Assembly (NCBI RefSeq): GCF_030065545.1
Contig: NZ_JASJNC010000002.1
Span: 1-64,000, forward strand
DNA from: Marinicella marina
GTDB lineage: Bacteria > Pseudomonadota > Gammaproteobacteria > Xanthomonadales > Marinicellaceae
Reading direction: 5' to 3'
DNA: 64,000 nt
Positions 50,509-59,463 of this stretch are shown here, in pieces. The notes below the pieces were generated by a model that searched no databases, was not told the DNA's origin, and saw nothing but the letters and a program-made list of their open reading frames with translations. Position 1 is the stretch's first letter. Every line of letters starts with the position of its first letter. A program made the translations under genes and the position numbers.

Positions 50509-50931
50509 ATGATCAAAATTCAGTCATTATCTAAAAATTATGGCGATTTCACAGCGGCTGAGGACATAAACTTTACGGTAGAGTCGGGAGAAATATTCGG
50601 TTTATTGGGACCCAATGGTGCCGGCAAATCAACCACCATCAACTGCATATCAGGTTTGTTAAAACCGACAATGGGTGAGGTGTCTATCAACCACCATTGA
50701 GTGATTGGTGAACCGATAAAAGCCAAAAAGTCCTTGGGTTTGGTGGCGCCTGAATGGATGCAAACATTGGCCATGTTCTTGCTCTCTGGCTGGGTCATGG
50801 ATGCGTTACACAAATTGATGTATTTTGGTGGAAATTACCAAGATGTCATCAATCACCAGTTGGCACTGTATGCGCTGGCAATCATCGCTTTGTACTTCGC
50901 GTTTACAAAATTTAACCATGAAGTCAAATAA
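50509..50931 (+). pseudogene. ABC transporter relic: ATPase N terminus fused to permease C terminus
   Basis: The frame opens with an ABC ATPase (MIKIQSLSKNYGDF, Walker A GPNGAGKST), meets TGA at 50698, continues in the same frame as GEPIKAKKSLGLVAPE (normal ATPase continuation), and then runs into AMFLLSGWVMDALHKLMYF...ALYALAIIALYFAF, the end of an ABC-2-type permease. A large internal deletion has joined the two genes and a stop has appeared. Non-functional. Confidence 0.8.
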
Positions 50932-50984
50932 CCCAGCTGATTTATCAGTTATACTGTTTGGTTTTCAGTATTTAGGATTTAAAT

Positions 50985-51851
50985 ATGCGTTGGAAAGGTA
51001 ACAGAAGAAGTACCCGAATTGAGGATCGACGCGGTCGCGGTGGTGTGGTTAAAGGCGGCGCAAAACTTTCTGGTGGTATGATAGTTTTGGCATTGATTTA
51101 TGCTGTTGTCACGGGTCAGAACCCATTGACGCTGTTGGGTGGCATGATGCAACAAACCGGTGGCAGCAGTCAACAAAAGGTACAAATCCCCAAACAGAGG
51201 TCTGCCGCTGAGCAGGAACAAGCGGAATTTTCATCGGTAATTTTCGCTTCCACTGAAGACATCTGGAATCAAATTTTCAGCCATTCTAATCAACAGTATC
51301 AAGCCCCATCCATGGTGCTGTATGAGGGCCAGGTACAATCACGTTGTGGCATCAATTCTGAAGCCGTTGGACCGTTTTATTGTCCTGCTGACAGCAAGGT
51401 TTACCTGTCTTTGAATTTTTTCAGGCAGTTAGAACGCATGGGTGCTCCCGGCGACTTTGCCCGGGCCTATGTCATCGGCCATGAAGTGGGCCATCACATT
51501 CAAAACATCACTGGCACAGCGCGACAAGTGCGTCAATGGCAACAACAAGCTGGCAGCAAAGCCAAAGTGAATCAGTTATCAGTGATGATGGAATTGCAGG
51601 CTGATTGTTTGGCTGGGGTGTGGGCGCATCATGCCAATAAACAACAAAATATGCTTGAAGCAGGCGATGTAGAAGAAGGTTTGCGCGCCGCTGCATCGAT
51701 TGGTGATGACACCATCCAATCTCGAGCTGGGCGTGAAGTTAAAGTTGAAAACTTTACTCACGGTTCCTCAGCGCAACGGGTCAAGTGGTTAAAACGCGGG
51801 CTACAAACCGGCAACTATGATTCATGCAATGTATTTTCCGAAGGTGCATGA
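50985..51851 (+). CDS. YpfJ-type neutral zinc metallopeptidase
   Basis: 288 residues. N-terminal MRWKG...RRSTRIEDRRG, a membrane helix (GGMIVLALIYAVVTGQNP), then FYCPADSKVYL, YVIGHEVGHHIQ (HExxH zinc site), MELQADCLAGVWAHH (third ligand Glu region) and GREVKVENFTHGSSAQRVKWLKRG. All are hallmarks of the YpfJ/zinc-metallopeptidase family; its cellular role is unclear. Confidence 0.92.
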   Translation: MRWKGNRRSTRIEDRRGRGGVVKGGAKLSGGMIVLALIYAVVTGQNPLTLLGGMMQQTGGSSQQKVQIPKQRSAAEQEQAEFSSVIFASTEDIWNQIFSHSNQQYQAPSMVLYEGQVQSRCGINSEAVGPFYCPADSKVYLSLNFFRQLERMGAPGDFARAYVIGHEVGHHIQNITGTARQVRQWQQQAGSKAKVNQLSVMMELQADCLAGVWAHHANKQQNMLEAGDVEEGLRAAASIGDDTIQSRAGREVKVENFTHGSSAQRVKWLKRGLQTGNYDSCNVFSEGA

Positions 51852-51916
51852 TGAAAGCTGATCATGTTTGGCTGGGCTGAAATGGTTTTTTTCTTTAATT
51901 GCCATAAAATAAGCCT

Positions 51917-52309
51917 GTGAATATCAAAAGATTCAACAGCGGATCTGAGTTTGAAAACCGCATTGGATATTCCAGGGCGGTGGATGATGGCCGCTATGTG
52001 TTTGTTTCTGGCACCACTGGTTATGACTATCAATCAATGCAGATTGAGTCTTGTGTTAAGGCACAAACCATCCAATGTTTTAAAAATATCGAATTGGCCC
52101 TTAAAGCTGTTGAGGTTAATTTAATTGATGTTTTGCGGGTGCGGTATATCTTAGCTGATGCCGATGACTTTGAGGCTTGTTGGCCCATCATGCGCCAGTA
52201 CTTAGGTCAAGCCAAACCAGCTGCCACACTGATCATCGCTGACTTAATGAATGATGAAATAAAGATAGAAATCGAGGTCATGGCCACCTCAAAAGCAAAC
52301 AACAACTGA
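51917..52309 (+). CDS. RidA/YjgF-family protein
   Basis: 130 residues, GTG start. FENRIGYSRAVDDGRYVFVSGTTG and the C-terminal PAATLIIADLMNDEIKIEIEVMA are the RidA core; the canonical catalytic Arg is not in its usual RxQ(V/T) context, so deaminase activity on enamines is uncertain. Confidence 0.8.
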   Translation: MNIKRFNSGSEFENRIGYSRAVDDGRYVFVSGTTGYDYQSMQIESCVKAQTIQCFKNIELALKAVEVNLIDVLRVRYILADADDFEACWPIMRQYLGQAKPAATLIIADLMNDEIKIEIEVMATSKANNN

Positions 52310-52348
52310 TAAAAGTGATACACTGCGATATTTTCGACGGAACGGCTC

Positions 52349-53119
52349 ATGTCTCAGAAAAATCTGAATTCTTCACCTTTAGTGATAACAACCATGGTGT
52401 TGTTGCTTTGTGCCTGTGGCGGTCCCAGAATCAATAACAAACCCGCGGTTGATAAAAGCGAAGATCCTTTGGATGTTTTCGCTGATGCGCATGTCATCGT
52501 TTCATTGGATAAAATCTTGGTCAGGAACAACCCCACAGCATGGGTTAAGGATGCCAATTGGGATGAGTATTTGTTGACCATTAGGGCGCAAGCAGGAAGC
52601 GGTGAAATCGTGCTGCAGTCAGTTCACATTGAAGACAAAATGGGTGAATGGCATGGTCATGAAGAGAGCCGCAAAGCCTTAAATAGAAGCACCAGAGTGC
52701 TGAAGAAAAAATACAAAAAAGCAGGCTATAAAGTCAAGCTGGGTCAGGGTTCAACCCATGCCTCAGTGACTGGTGTGTCGATTGCTTTGGGCAGTGGGTA
52801 TTTGGCCGGTGCGGTCACTGCCACAGGGTCCATAGGTACTTTGACTTCTGTCGGTGTTGGGGTGGCTGTTGCAGTACCTGCATTGGTTATTTCTGGTATG
52901 ACCAAATTGGTCTATAACACCAAGGTCAATAACCGCATCCAAGCACGCAAAACCATTTTACCTCTGACAGTCAGTCAAAGTGGTTCGGCGGTAGATTTAT
53001 TTTTCCCTGCTGTGCCTTTACCGCAGTTGTTGGTGATTGAATACACCCACAATGAACAACCACACCAAATTACATTTGATTTGAATCGGGTAACCACTGG
53101 TTTACACATCAAGAAATAG
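52349..53119 (+). CDS. Predicted lipoprotein with Gly-rich membrane-like segment
   Basis: 256 residues; lipoprotein signal ending LLLCACGG. Middle part has ALGSGYLAGAVTATGSIGTLTSVGVGVAVAVPALV, a glycine/alanine hydrophobic region that may insert in a membrane. No recognised family. Outer-membrane or periplasmic anchorage expected. Confidence 0.65.
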   Translation: MSQKNLNSSPLVITTMVLLLCACGGPRINNKPAVDKSEDPLDVFADAHVIVSLDKILVRNNPTAWVKDANWDEYLLTIRAQAGSGEIVLQSVHIEDKMGEWHGHEESRKALNRSTRVLKKKYKKAGYKVKLGQGSTHASVTGVSIALGSGYLAGAVTATGSIGTLTSVGVGVAVAVPALVISGMTKLVYNTKVNNRIQARKTILPLTVSQSGSAVDLFFPAVPLPQLLVIEYTHNEQPHQITFDLNRVTTGLHIKK

Positions 53120-53198
53120 AAAATACTGCGAGCGTGGTTTTGCAAAAATCAGCGTTCGCGTTAAAATACAACACATTCATCAAATCTAGGGCATCACT

Positions 53199-53915
53199 AT
53201 GGGCAGAGCATTTCAAAACCGCAAAGAATCAATGGCGAAAACATCAGATCAAAACGCCAAGATATACAGTAAGTTCAGTCGAGAAATTTATGTTTGTGCC
53301 AAAGCTGGTGGCCCTGACCCGGACGGTAACCTGTCATTGCGCAGCTTATTAGATCGCGCTAAAAAAGCACAAGTACCAGCACATGTGATTAAAAATGCCT
53401 TGGACAAATCACAAGGAGCCGGCGGTGAAGATTTTGCAGTGGCCAGGTATGAGGGCTACGGTCCAGGGGGATGTATGGTGATTGTTGATTGTCTGACCGA
53501 CAACCCAAACCGCACTTTTGGTGATGTGCGTTTATGTTTTACCAAAACCGACAGCAAAATTGGTACCCAAGGAACGGTCATGCACATGTTCGATCATGCC
53601 GCTATTTTGGTTTTTTCAGGTGATGATGAAGATGCTGCTTTGGAAGTGTTGATGGATGCCGATGTGGATGTCACTGACATTGAATCAGAGGACGGCAAAT
53701 TAACTGTTTTTACCCCGCACACAGAATACTTCAAAGCCAAACAAGCGTTGGAAGAAGCTTATCCTGAGATTGATTTTGATGTTGACGAAATCCAATTCGT
53801 ACCACAAACCACCACGCCAATTTCAGCCGATGACATGCCGAATTTTGAAAAATTCATAGAGATGTTGGATGAATTGGATGACGTACAAAACGTGTACCAC
53901 AACGCCGAAGTCTGA
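53199..53915 (+). CDS. YebC/PmpR-family transcriptional or translational regulator
   Basis: 238 residues beginning [15 protein letters not shown], the family's signature start. [45 protein letters not shown] and [10 protein letters not shown]-type blocks follow. This sequence is nearer YeeN than YebC ([14 protein letters not shown]). Family members regulate transcription or help ribosomes on proline stretches. Confidence 0.93.
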   Translation: MGRAFQNRKESMAKTSDQNAKIYSKFSREIYVCAKAGGPDPDGNLSLRSLLDRAKKAQVPAHVIKNALDKSQGAGGEDFAVARYEGYGPGGCMVIVDCLTDNPNRTFGDVRLCFTKTDSKIGTQGTVMHMFDHAAILVFSGDDEDAALEVLMDADVDVTDIESEDGKLTVFTPHTEYFKAKQALEEAYPEIDFDVDEIQFVPQTTTPISADDMPNFEKFIEMLDELDDVQNVYHNAEV

Positions 53916-53963
53916 TTGGCCGTTAACAGGTTTTTAGTTCAACGCCCAATGGTCTATAAAGCT

Positions 53964-54692
53964 TCAGTTGAAAGACTTTGCTAAATCTCTGAATCGAGGC
54001 AACAAATCATAGGCATCTGGGCAAGCTTTCAGTGCTTGTTTCATATGCTCAGGTTTTCGACCCTCTGCCAATAAATCCTCATGGCGGGCTTCAATATAAG
54101 TGGCAGTGATGGCAGCATTCCATTCAGGGTGGAACTGCAAGCCCCAAATAAAGTCATCCGAACGGAAGGCATGGTTTTTATCCAAGTCACAATGTCCCAA
54201 TCGAACCGCTGATGCTGGTAATTTCTTAACGCTTTGTAGGTGGGAAGCATATGTGTCAATGGTTGATGCTGGTTTTAAATGTCCTAACAAAGCATCCTGA
54301 TCAGCAGCAGCTTGTAGCGTAAATTCACTTAAGCCTAAATTTCTGCCATTGGGGTTGTATCCCACTTCTCCACCCAATAAATCAACCAACAGTTGATGAC
54401 CAAAACAAACACCTAAAGTTGGGATGCGATTTTTAAATGTGCCCTCCAACCAATTTTGTGTGGACAACAGCCATTCATCGCCATCAGTGACCATGGCTGG
54501 TGAGCCTGTAATGATGATTCCTGTATAGTTTGCAGCTTCTGGGTCGTTGGGTAACGGCGCTCCGCGATGGACATTAACCACCTGAACTTGTTCATGAGTT
54601 AACTCCATTGCCGTTGTGAACCATTGGTCAAAGCGACCAAATTGGTTGAGCGCAGGGGTAACAGGGTCACCCGTTTGAATGATCAGGAACAT
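53964..54692 (-). CDS. Class I glutamine amidotransferase-like protein
   Basis: 242 residues. GVCFGHQ with nucleophile Cys96, GIIITGSPAMV oxyanion region and FHPEWN (catalytic His-x-Glu) are present. Belongs with YfeJ/GuaA-like stand-alone GATase proteins; the acceptor is unknown. Its start overlaps the end of the GspE-like gene. Confidence 0.85.
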   Translation of the reverse strand: MFLIIQTGDPVTPALNQFGRFDQWFTTAMELTHEQVQVVNVHRGAPLPNDPEAANYTGIIITGSPAMVTDGDEWLLSTQNWLEGTFKNRIPTLGVCFGHQLLVDLLGGEVGYNPNGRNLGLSEFTLQAAADQDALLGHLKPASTIDTYASHLQSVKKLPASAVRLGHCDLDKNHAFRSDDFIWGLQFHPEWNAAITATYIEARHEDLLAEGRKPEHMKQALKACPDAYDLLPRFRDLAKSFN

Positions 54693-54695
54693 CAA

Positions 54696-56450
54696 TCAAT
54701 GCGCGTCTGGTGGCGCCAGCCTGATGGCTTCTTCCAAGGAAGTTTTACCGGCTTTTAACAAATGAGAAATTGAAATGCGCAAAGGCATCATGCCTTGTTG
54801 GTAAGCCGCAGCGGCTAATTTTTCCGACGGCACATCATCGCGAATTAACTTTCTGATGTCGTTATGAATCGGCATCATTTCGAACACGCCGGAGCGACCA
54901 TGATAACCGGTGTTGCGACATTCATCACAACCCACCGCCTCAAACAGTTCTTTGGGTGGCGAAATATCAAAAGGATGTACCATTGAAACCCAGCGTTCAG
55001 CGTCAACTTTGGTCGGTTTCTTACAGTGTGGGCAGAGTAATCTGATCAGCCTTTGGGCCAACACCCCGGCCAAAGTACTGCGCAACAAATAATCAGCCAC
55101 ACCCAAGTCTAATAAACGGTTGATACTGGATGGGGCGTCATTGGTGTGCAAGGTGGATAACACCAAGTGGCCGGTCAAGGAGGCTTGTACGGCCATCTGT
55201 GCGGTTTCCAAATCGCGTATCTCACCAATCATGATGATGTCTGGATCTTGTCGCATCAAGGTTCTCACACCATCAGCAAAATGCAGGCCAATTTTTGGGT
55301 TAACTTGCATTTGATTGAGGATGGGATCGACCATTTCAATCGGGTCCTCAACGGTTGAGACGTTGACATCTGGGGTGGCCAGTTTTTTCAGCGTGGAATA
55401 AAGCGTGGTGGTTTTACCTGAACCAGTCGGCCCAGTAACCAACACAATGCCGTTGGGTCTATTGATGAGGCGGCGCCAGTTATCGGCCTCGCCTTCAGAA
55501 AAGCCCAAGTCTTCATAATTGACCACCACAGCATCGGGATCAAAGATTCGCATGACACATTTTTCACCAAAAGTGGTCGGCATGGTAGAAACCCTCAGCT
55601 CAATTTCGCGGTTACCTTGAGACAGTGTTTTGATGCGGCCATCTTGTGGTCTTCGCTTCTCTGCCACATCTATTCTTGAGAGGATTTTGATGCGGCTGGT
55701 AACTGCGGCCATAACTGCTGGCGGTAAGTCATAGACTTTAAGCAACTTGCCATCAATCCTGAACCTGATCAGACAGTTTTCACGTTTGGGTTCTAAATGG
55801 ATGTCACTGGCGCGCTGGTCAAAGGCATACTGTAACAACCAATCAACCAGTCCTATGACATGTTGGTCATCGGCGTTGATGTCTTTTTTTGTGCCCAGTT
55901 TGACCAATTGTTCTAAATTAAGAATCGGGTCGGAGCTTTTGTTTTTATGCAGCCGTTTGGCGCTTTGGACTTGTTTATTGACGCCGTAAAACTCAAATAA
56001 CAAGCGTTGAATATCGATCGGGTTGGCATGTACCCTTCTGATGGTTTGCCGATGAATTTTTTGTATATCAGCCAGCCAACTGGTATTTTTTGGATCGGCC
56101 ACGGCAATCACTATTTCATCACTGTCTACATAAACAGGTAGGATTTGATGCTGCCTGGCGTATGCCTGAGAAATGACTTGAGTGACCTGATTGACATTGA
56201 TGTTAGTCGGATCTATCTTTAAATAGTCCAATTTGTTGGTTTTAGCTACCCACTGGGTCAAAAATTCCATGGTGATGGGTTTACCCGTTTTCTTGTTGAC
56301 TAATTTGTTGTCAATGATAGAAACATAGGGGTGGACAGATGCTGAGGACACCGTTGATTTTTCCAGCAGCTTAGCGAATTCCTGTTGGCTGATGATATTG
56401 GCCGTTAACCATTGTTTGGCAATGGTTGCCATGAATGTATTTTTAATCAT
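54696..56450 (-). CDS. GspE/PilB-type secretion or pilus ATPase (orphan)
   Basis: 584 residues. N-terminal MshEN-like domain (LLEKSTVSSASVHPYVSI), then LQYAFDQRASDIHLEPK, Walker A GPTGSGKTTT, Asp box and Walker B-like DPDIIMIGEIRDLETAQMAVQASLTGHLVLSTLHTNDA, and the tetracysteine zinc site LCPHCKK...CDECRNTGYHGR. Type II secretion or type IV pilus assembly ATPase. No gspF, pilC or other machinery is adjacent, so it may serve a distant locus. Start choice (56465, 56450, 56432) is open. Confidence 0.9.
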   Translation of the reverse strand: MIKNTFMATIAKQWLTANIISQQEFAKLLEKSTVSSASVHPYVSIIDNKLVNKKTGKPITMEFLTQWVAKTNKLDYLKIDPTNINVNQVTQVISQAYARQHQILPVYVDSDEIVIAVADPKNTSWLADIQKIHRQTIRRVHANPIDIQRLLFEFYGVNKQVQSAKRLHKNKSSDPILNLEQLVKLGTKKDINADDQHVIGLVDWLLQYAFDQRASDIHLEPKRENCLIRFRIDGKLLKVYDLPPAVMAAVTSRIKILSRIDVAEKRRPQDGRIKTLSQGNREIELRVSTMPTTFGEKCVMRIFDPDAVVVNYEDLGFSEGEADNWRRLINRPNGIVLVTGPTGSGKTTTLYSTLKKLATPDVNVSTVEDPIEMVDPILNQMQVNPKIGLHFADGVRTLMRQDPDIIMIGEIRDLETAQMAVQASLTGHLVLSTLHTNDAPSSINRLLDLGVADYLLRSTLAGVLAQRLIRLLCPHCKKPTKVDAERWVSMVHPFDISPPKELFEAVGCDECRNTGYHGRSGVFEMMPIHNDIRKLIRDDVPSEKLAAAAYQQGMMPLRISISHLLKAGKTSLEEAIRLAPPDAH

Positions 56451-57153
56451 ACTGGTGGTGGTCATTAAATAATCGGCCTATGTTCGCGTCAGTTAATATT
56501 GTAGCTGAAGTGCCGGTCAGATAACAGTCATTCGCAAACAGCATCATCACGTGAGTACAGTGCTTTTTGACCACTTCTAAGTCATGACAAACCATCACCA
56601 CGCAGCGCTTTTGGCTGATTGCTGAGAACACTTTTAAAATGTGTGCTTTGTAAACCAAATCTAAATGGTTCAAAGGCTCATCAAGCAGCAGATAATCTGA
56701 TTGTTGGGTGATACAAGTGGCAATCTCAACTTTGCGGCGTTCGCCACCTGAGAGACGCAGTATGGATTTTTCAGCCAAATGTTGGATGCCGCACTGTTGC
56801 AATGCTTGTTCGGTTATTTTGTTGTCATCGGCTTTTTTACTGTGCCATGGGTAGCGACCCATGCCCACTGCGGCCCTGACTGAAAAAGCCAATGTGGCCT
56901 CTTGTTCTTGGAACAGGTAGCTGAATTTTTGCGCGCGCAGTTGTGGCGGCATTGTTGTCACCTCAGTACCATCAATCAACACCGCACCATTAAGTGGTTT
57001 ATTGATGCCAGCAATGGTTCTCAACAAGGTGCTTTTACCGACACCGTTTTGGCCAATGATGCCCCAAAACTGACCCGGTTTAAAACTCACATTGAGGTGA
57101 TTAAACAAGGGCACTTGGTCTTGACTGATGGATAAGTTTTGTAACTTTAACAT
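56443..57153 (-). CDS. ABC transporter ATPase, BtuD/FecE-like
   Basis: 236 residues. Walker A GQNGVGKST, LSGGERRKVEIA signature (unusual RRKVE), Walker B YLLLDEPLNHLD and H-loop CHD. FecE/BtuD group for cobalamin or ferric-siderophore import. Overlaps the permease stop by one base; no periplasmic binding protein in the window. Confidence 0.9.
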   Translation of the reverse strand: MLKLQNLSISQDQVPLFNHLNVSFKPGQFWGIIGQNGVGKSTLLRTIAGINKPLNGAVLIDGTEVTTMPPQLRAQKFSYLFQEQEATLAFSVRAAVGMGRYPWHSKKADDNKITEQALQQCGIQHLAEKSILRLSGGERRKVEIATCITQQSDYLLLDEPLNHLDLVYKAHILKVFSAISQKRCVVMVCHDLEVVKKHCTHVMMLFANDCYLTGTSATILTDANIGRLFNDHHQYD

Positions 57154-58118
57154 CAGACTTTCCTATTCAGCATGAGGAACACAGGCACGCCAATCATGGC
57201 GGTAAAGACCCCAACAGGTAATTGAATGGGACTCATGATGGTTCTGGCCAGCGTGTCGGCAGCCACCAAAAAACAAGCACCCACTAAAAAGCACATGGGT
57301 ATCAGGTTTTGGTGTTTAAAACCAGTCATCAACCTGACCAAATGAGGAATGATTAAGCCGACAAATCCTATGGTGCCAGCTTGCGCCACTGCCATGGCAG
57401 TTAACAAGGCTGTGATGGTGAATATGATTAAGTTGATGCGCTGGGCATTGACCCCAGATTTGAGGGCAAACAACTCACCTCGGGCTAACAAATCCAATGC
57501 CCGATGGTGTTTCATTAACAGCAGCATGCACGCCAAAATGACCACTGGCATCAACAGATTGGGCTGGGCAAAACTCATGTCGCCCATCAGCCAAAACATC
57601 ATTGATTTGACCTGTTGACCAGATGCCGTGGCCAAAACAAAACTGATGATGGCAGCAAAGCCAAAGGCTAAAACAACACCATTTAAGGTGATTTTTTCAG
57701 GTTTAATTTGACCGTGATAGCTCAGTTTTAATAACAACAAGGTGGCTGCAAGGCTGCCTAAAAAACCGAAGAAAAACAGTGTGTTTTGAGCCAAAGCAAT
57801 GCCAGAAATGATCACCACCAACTGCACCGTGGCGGCGCCGCCTGAAACCCCCAGTAAATAGGGGTCTGCCAATGGGTTTTTGACCAAGTTTTGAATCAAT
57901 AAACCAGCCAAAGCCAGGCTGCCGCCAACCAACATGGCATTAATGATTCGCGGCATTCGCAACTGCCAAATAATCTCAAAGTATTCGGAATCGCTGTTAA
58001 AAACAGCAGCCAGAGGGGTGTGGACAGAACCCATGGTCAGTGCCACCAAGCCAATCACAATCAACAGCAGCAGCCACCACCACCATTGGCCCCATAAATT
58101 GGTTGTTGTTGATACCAA
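57153..58118 (-). CDS. FecCD/BtuC-family permease
   Basis: 321 residues, about ten helices. WQLRMPRIINAMLVGGSLALAGLLIQNLVKNPLADPYLLGVSGGA is the family hallmark, with GTIGFVGLIIPHLVRL later. Imports cobalamin or iron chelates with the 56443 ATPase. Given the B12-type radical SAM enzyme at 40965, a cobalamin role is plausible but not proven. Confidence 0.92.
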   Translation of the reverse strand: MVSTTTNLWGQWWWWLLLLIVIGLVALTMGSVHTPLAAVFNSDSEYFEIIWQLRMPRIINAMLVGGSLALAGLLIQNLVKNPLADPYLLGVSGGAATVQLVVIISGIALAQNTLFFFGFLGSLAATLLLLKLSYHGQIKPEKITLNGVVLAFGFAAIISFVLATASGQQVKSMMFWLMGDMSFAQPNLLMPVVILACMLLLMKHHRALDLLARGELFALKSGVNAQRINLIIFTITALLTAMAVAQAGTIGFVGLIIPHLVRLMTGFKHQNLIPMCFLVGACFLVAADTLARTIMSPIQLPVGVFTAMIGVPVFLMLNRKV

Positions 58119-58124
58119 AGCTGT

Positions 58125-59450
58125 TTATCGGGTGATGCTCATTGATACCACATCATCACGCATCACTGTGATGGTGGCATTACCCCGCATGTATTTTGAA
58201 ACAATGGTCAATTGTTTGTCATTGATGGAAGACAGTTTGCCAAAAATGGGTCGACCTCGTTTGGTTCTTACTTTGATGTTTTGCCCCACTGCTTGTGACC
58301 AGTCACTGACGGTCACCTCATTAACGCTTTTGCCAATGGTGGTGGTGATGGTTTTGAGCAGCTCTTTGGGTTTGTTGGCTTCGGCTTCCAAGCGATCTGC
58401 CTCTTCTTGCTTGGCTTGCATTTCAGCCCGCAAGGTTTCCATGTCTAAATTGATGTAGTCGATTTCAGAGAGGACAATTTTTTGGTATTCGCTCTCTCCC
58501 AGAGCGGCCTCAATATCAATCAAGGCATAATAGTTTTTCTGACTCATTTCCGCTATTTCAAATATGTATCTGGGTTCACGCAGATCAAAAATGGCATTGA
58601 GCTCGATGTCCTCGGTCAGTAATCGTTGGTATTGGTTGCTCAAAAAAGAGGACATTTCTTGGCCAGCAAAAACCCGCAAATATTTTTGTATCTCCTCAGC
58701 GCTGTTCAGGCGGTACGCAGCGAAGGATTCTTTGTTTGCTTTTGCACAAACATCGTTCCTCTTTTTGTTGAAGCCTTGGTCGGCATGGTAATAATACAAA
58801 GTATCAATCACAGTGTCATTGAAGGAGATGCGCTCAACATCACTGCTTCTGGTTAACGTGCCGGACCAAGCAATGAACCAATTACTGGGGCTGTTGATGT
58901 TGAGGTTAAAATCGATGTGGTAATCATCGACCAAGGAATAACTCAACTCCAAATTGAAATTGGGGTTTTGTGGCAGTATTTGTTGCCATTGTGCATCACT
59001 GAAACTGGGTCCAACACCTTCACCACATCCAAAGGCGCCGAGGTAATTGGCTGCCATGGGCCAATAATTGGCGCGATTGATGGCAGTCTTTAAGTCTCCG
59101 TTACCAGGGTTGACCCGCGCGTTTTGGAAAGTCATGGTTAAGTTGGTGGGGATGTGGCTGAGCAAACGAGATGAGCCAGAAAACAGCAGTTTTTTCATGT
59201 CTGTATGCACTTCAATGGCATCGATGCTGATGGTTTGTTGATAACCTGTGGGTCTGAAAGTTAAATTTTTGATCACCACCTCGCCATTAAGAGAAGTATC
59301 TATGCTTTGATGTGACCATTCTCCCAGCTCATTTAAATGGGACAATAGGCCCTCTGCAAAGAACTCGCTGTTATGAGTGATTCGCCAATACGGCAGACCA
59401 ATTAATGCAGCAATGATGACAATGGTTATGATTTTATTGGTGTTGTTCAT
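58125..59450 (-). CDS. Membrane-anchored protein of unknown function with coiled coil
   Basis: 441 residues. One N-terminal membrane helix (IITIVIIAALIGLPYW), a large periplasmic beta-rich part, a coiled segment (METLRAEMQAKQEEADRLEAEA), and a short C-terminal domain VRTKRGRPIFGKLSSINDKQLTIVSKYMRGNATITV that resembles an SH3-like small barrel. Not recognised. Six bp upstream of the permease gene; possibly one transcript with the BtuCD-like genes. Confidence 0.6.
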   Translation of the reverse strand: MNNTNKIITIVIIAALIGLPYWRITHNSEFFAEGLLSHLNELGEWSHQSIDTSLNGEVVIKNLTFRPTGYQQTISIDAIEVHTDMKKLLFSGSSRLLSHIPTNLTMTFQNARVNPGNGDLKTAINRANYWPMAANYLGAFGCGEGVGPSFSDAQWQQILPQNPNFNLELSYSLVDDYHIDFNLNINSPSNWFIAWSGTLTRSSDVERISFNDTVIDTLYYYHADQGFNKKRNDVCAKANKESFAAYRLNSAEEIQKYLRVFAGQEMSSFLSNQYQRLLTEDIELNAIFDLREPRYIFEIAEMSQKNYYALIDIEAALGESEYQKIVLSEIDYINLDMETLRAEMQAKQEEADRLEAEANKPKELLKTITTTIGKSVNEVTVSDWSQAVGQNIKVRTKRGRPIFGKLSSINDKQLTIVSKYMRGNATITVMRDDVVSMSITR

Positions 59451-59463
59451 TTTTAGTTTCTCG

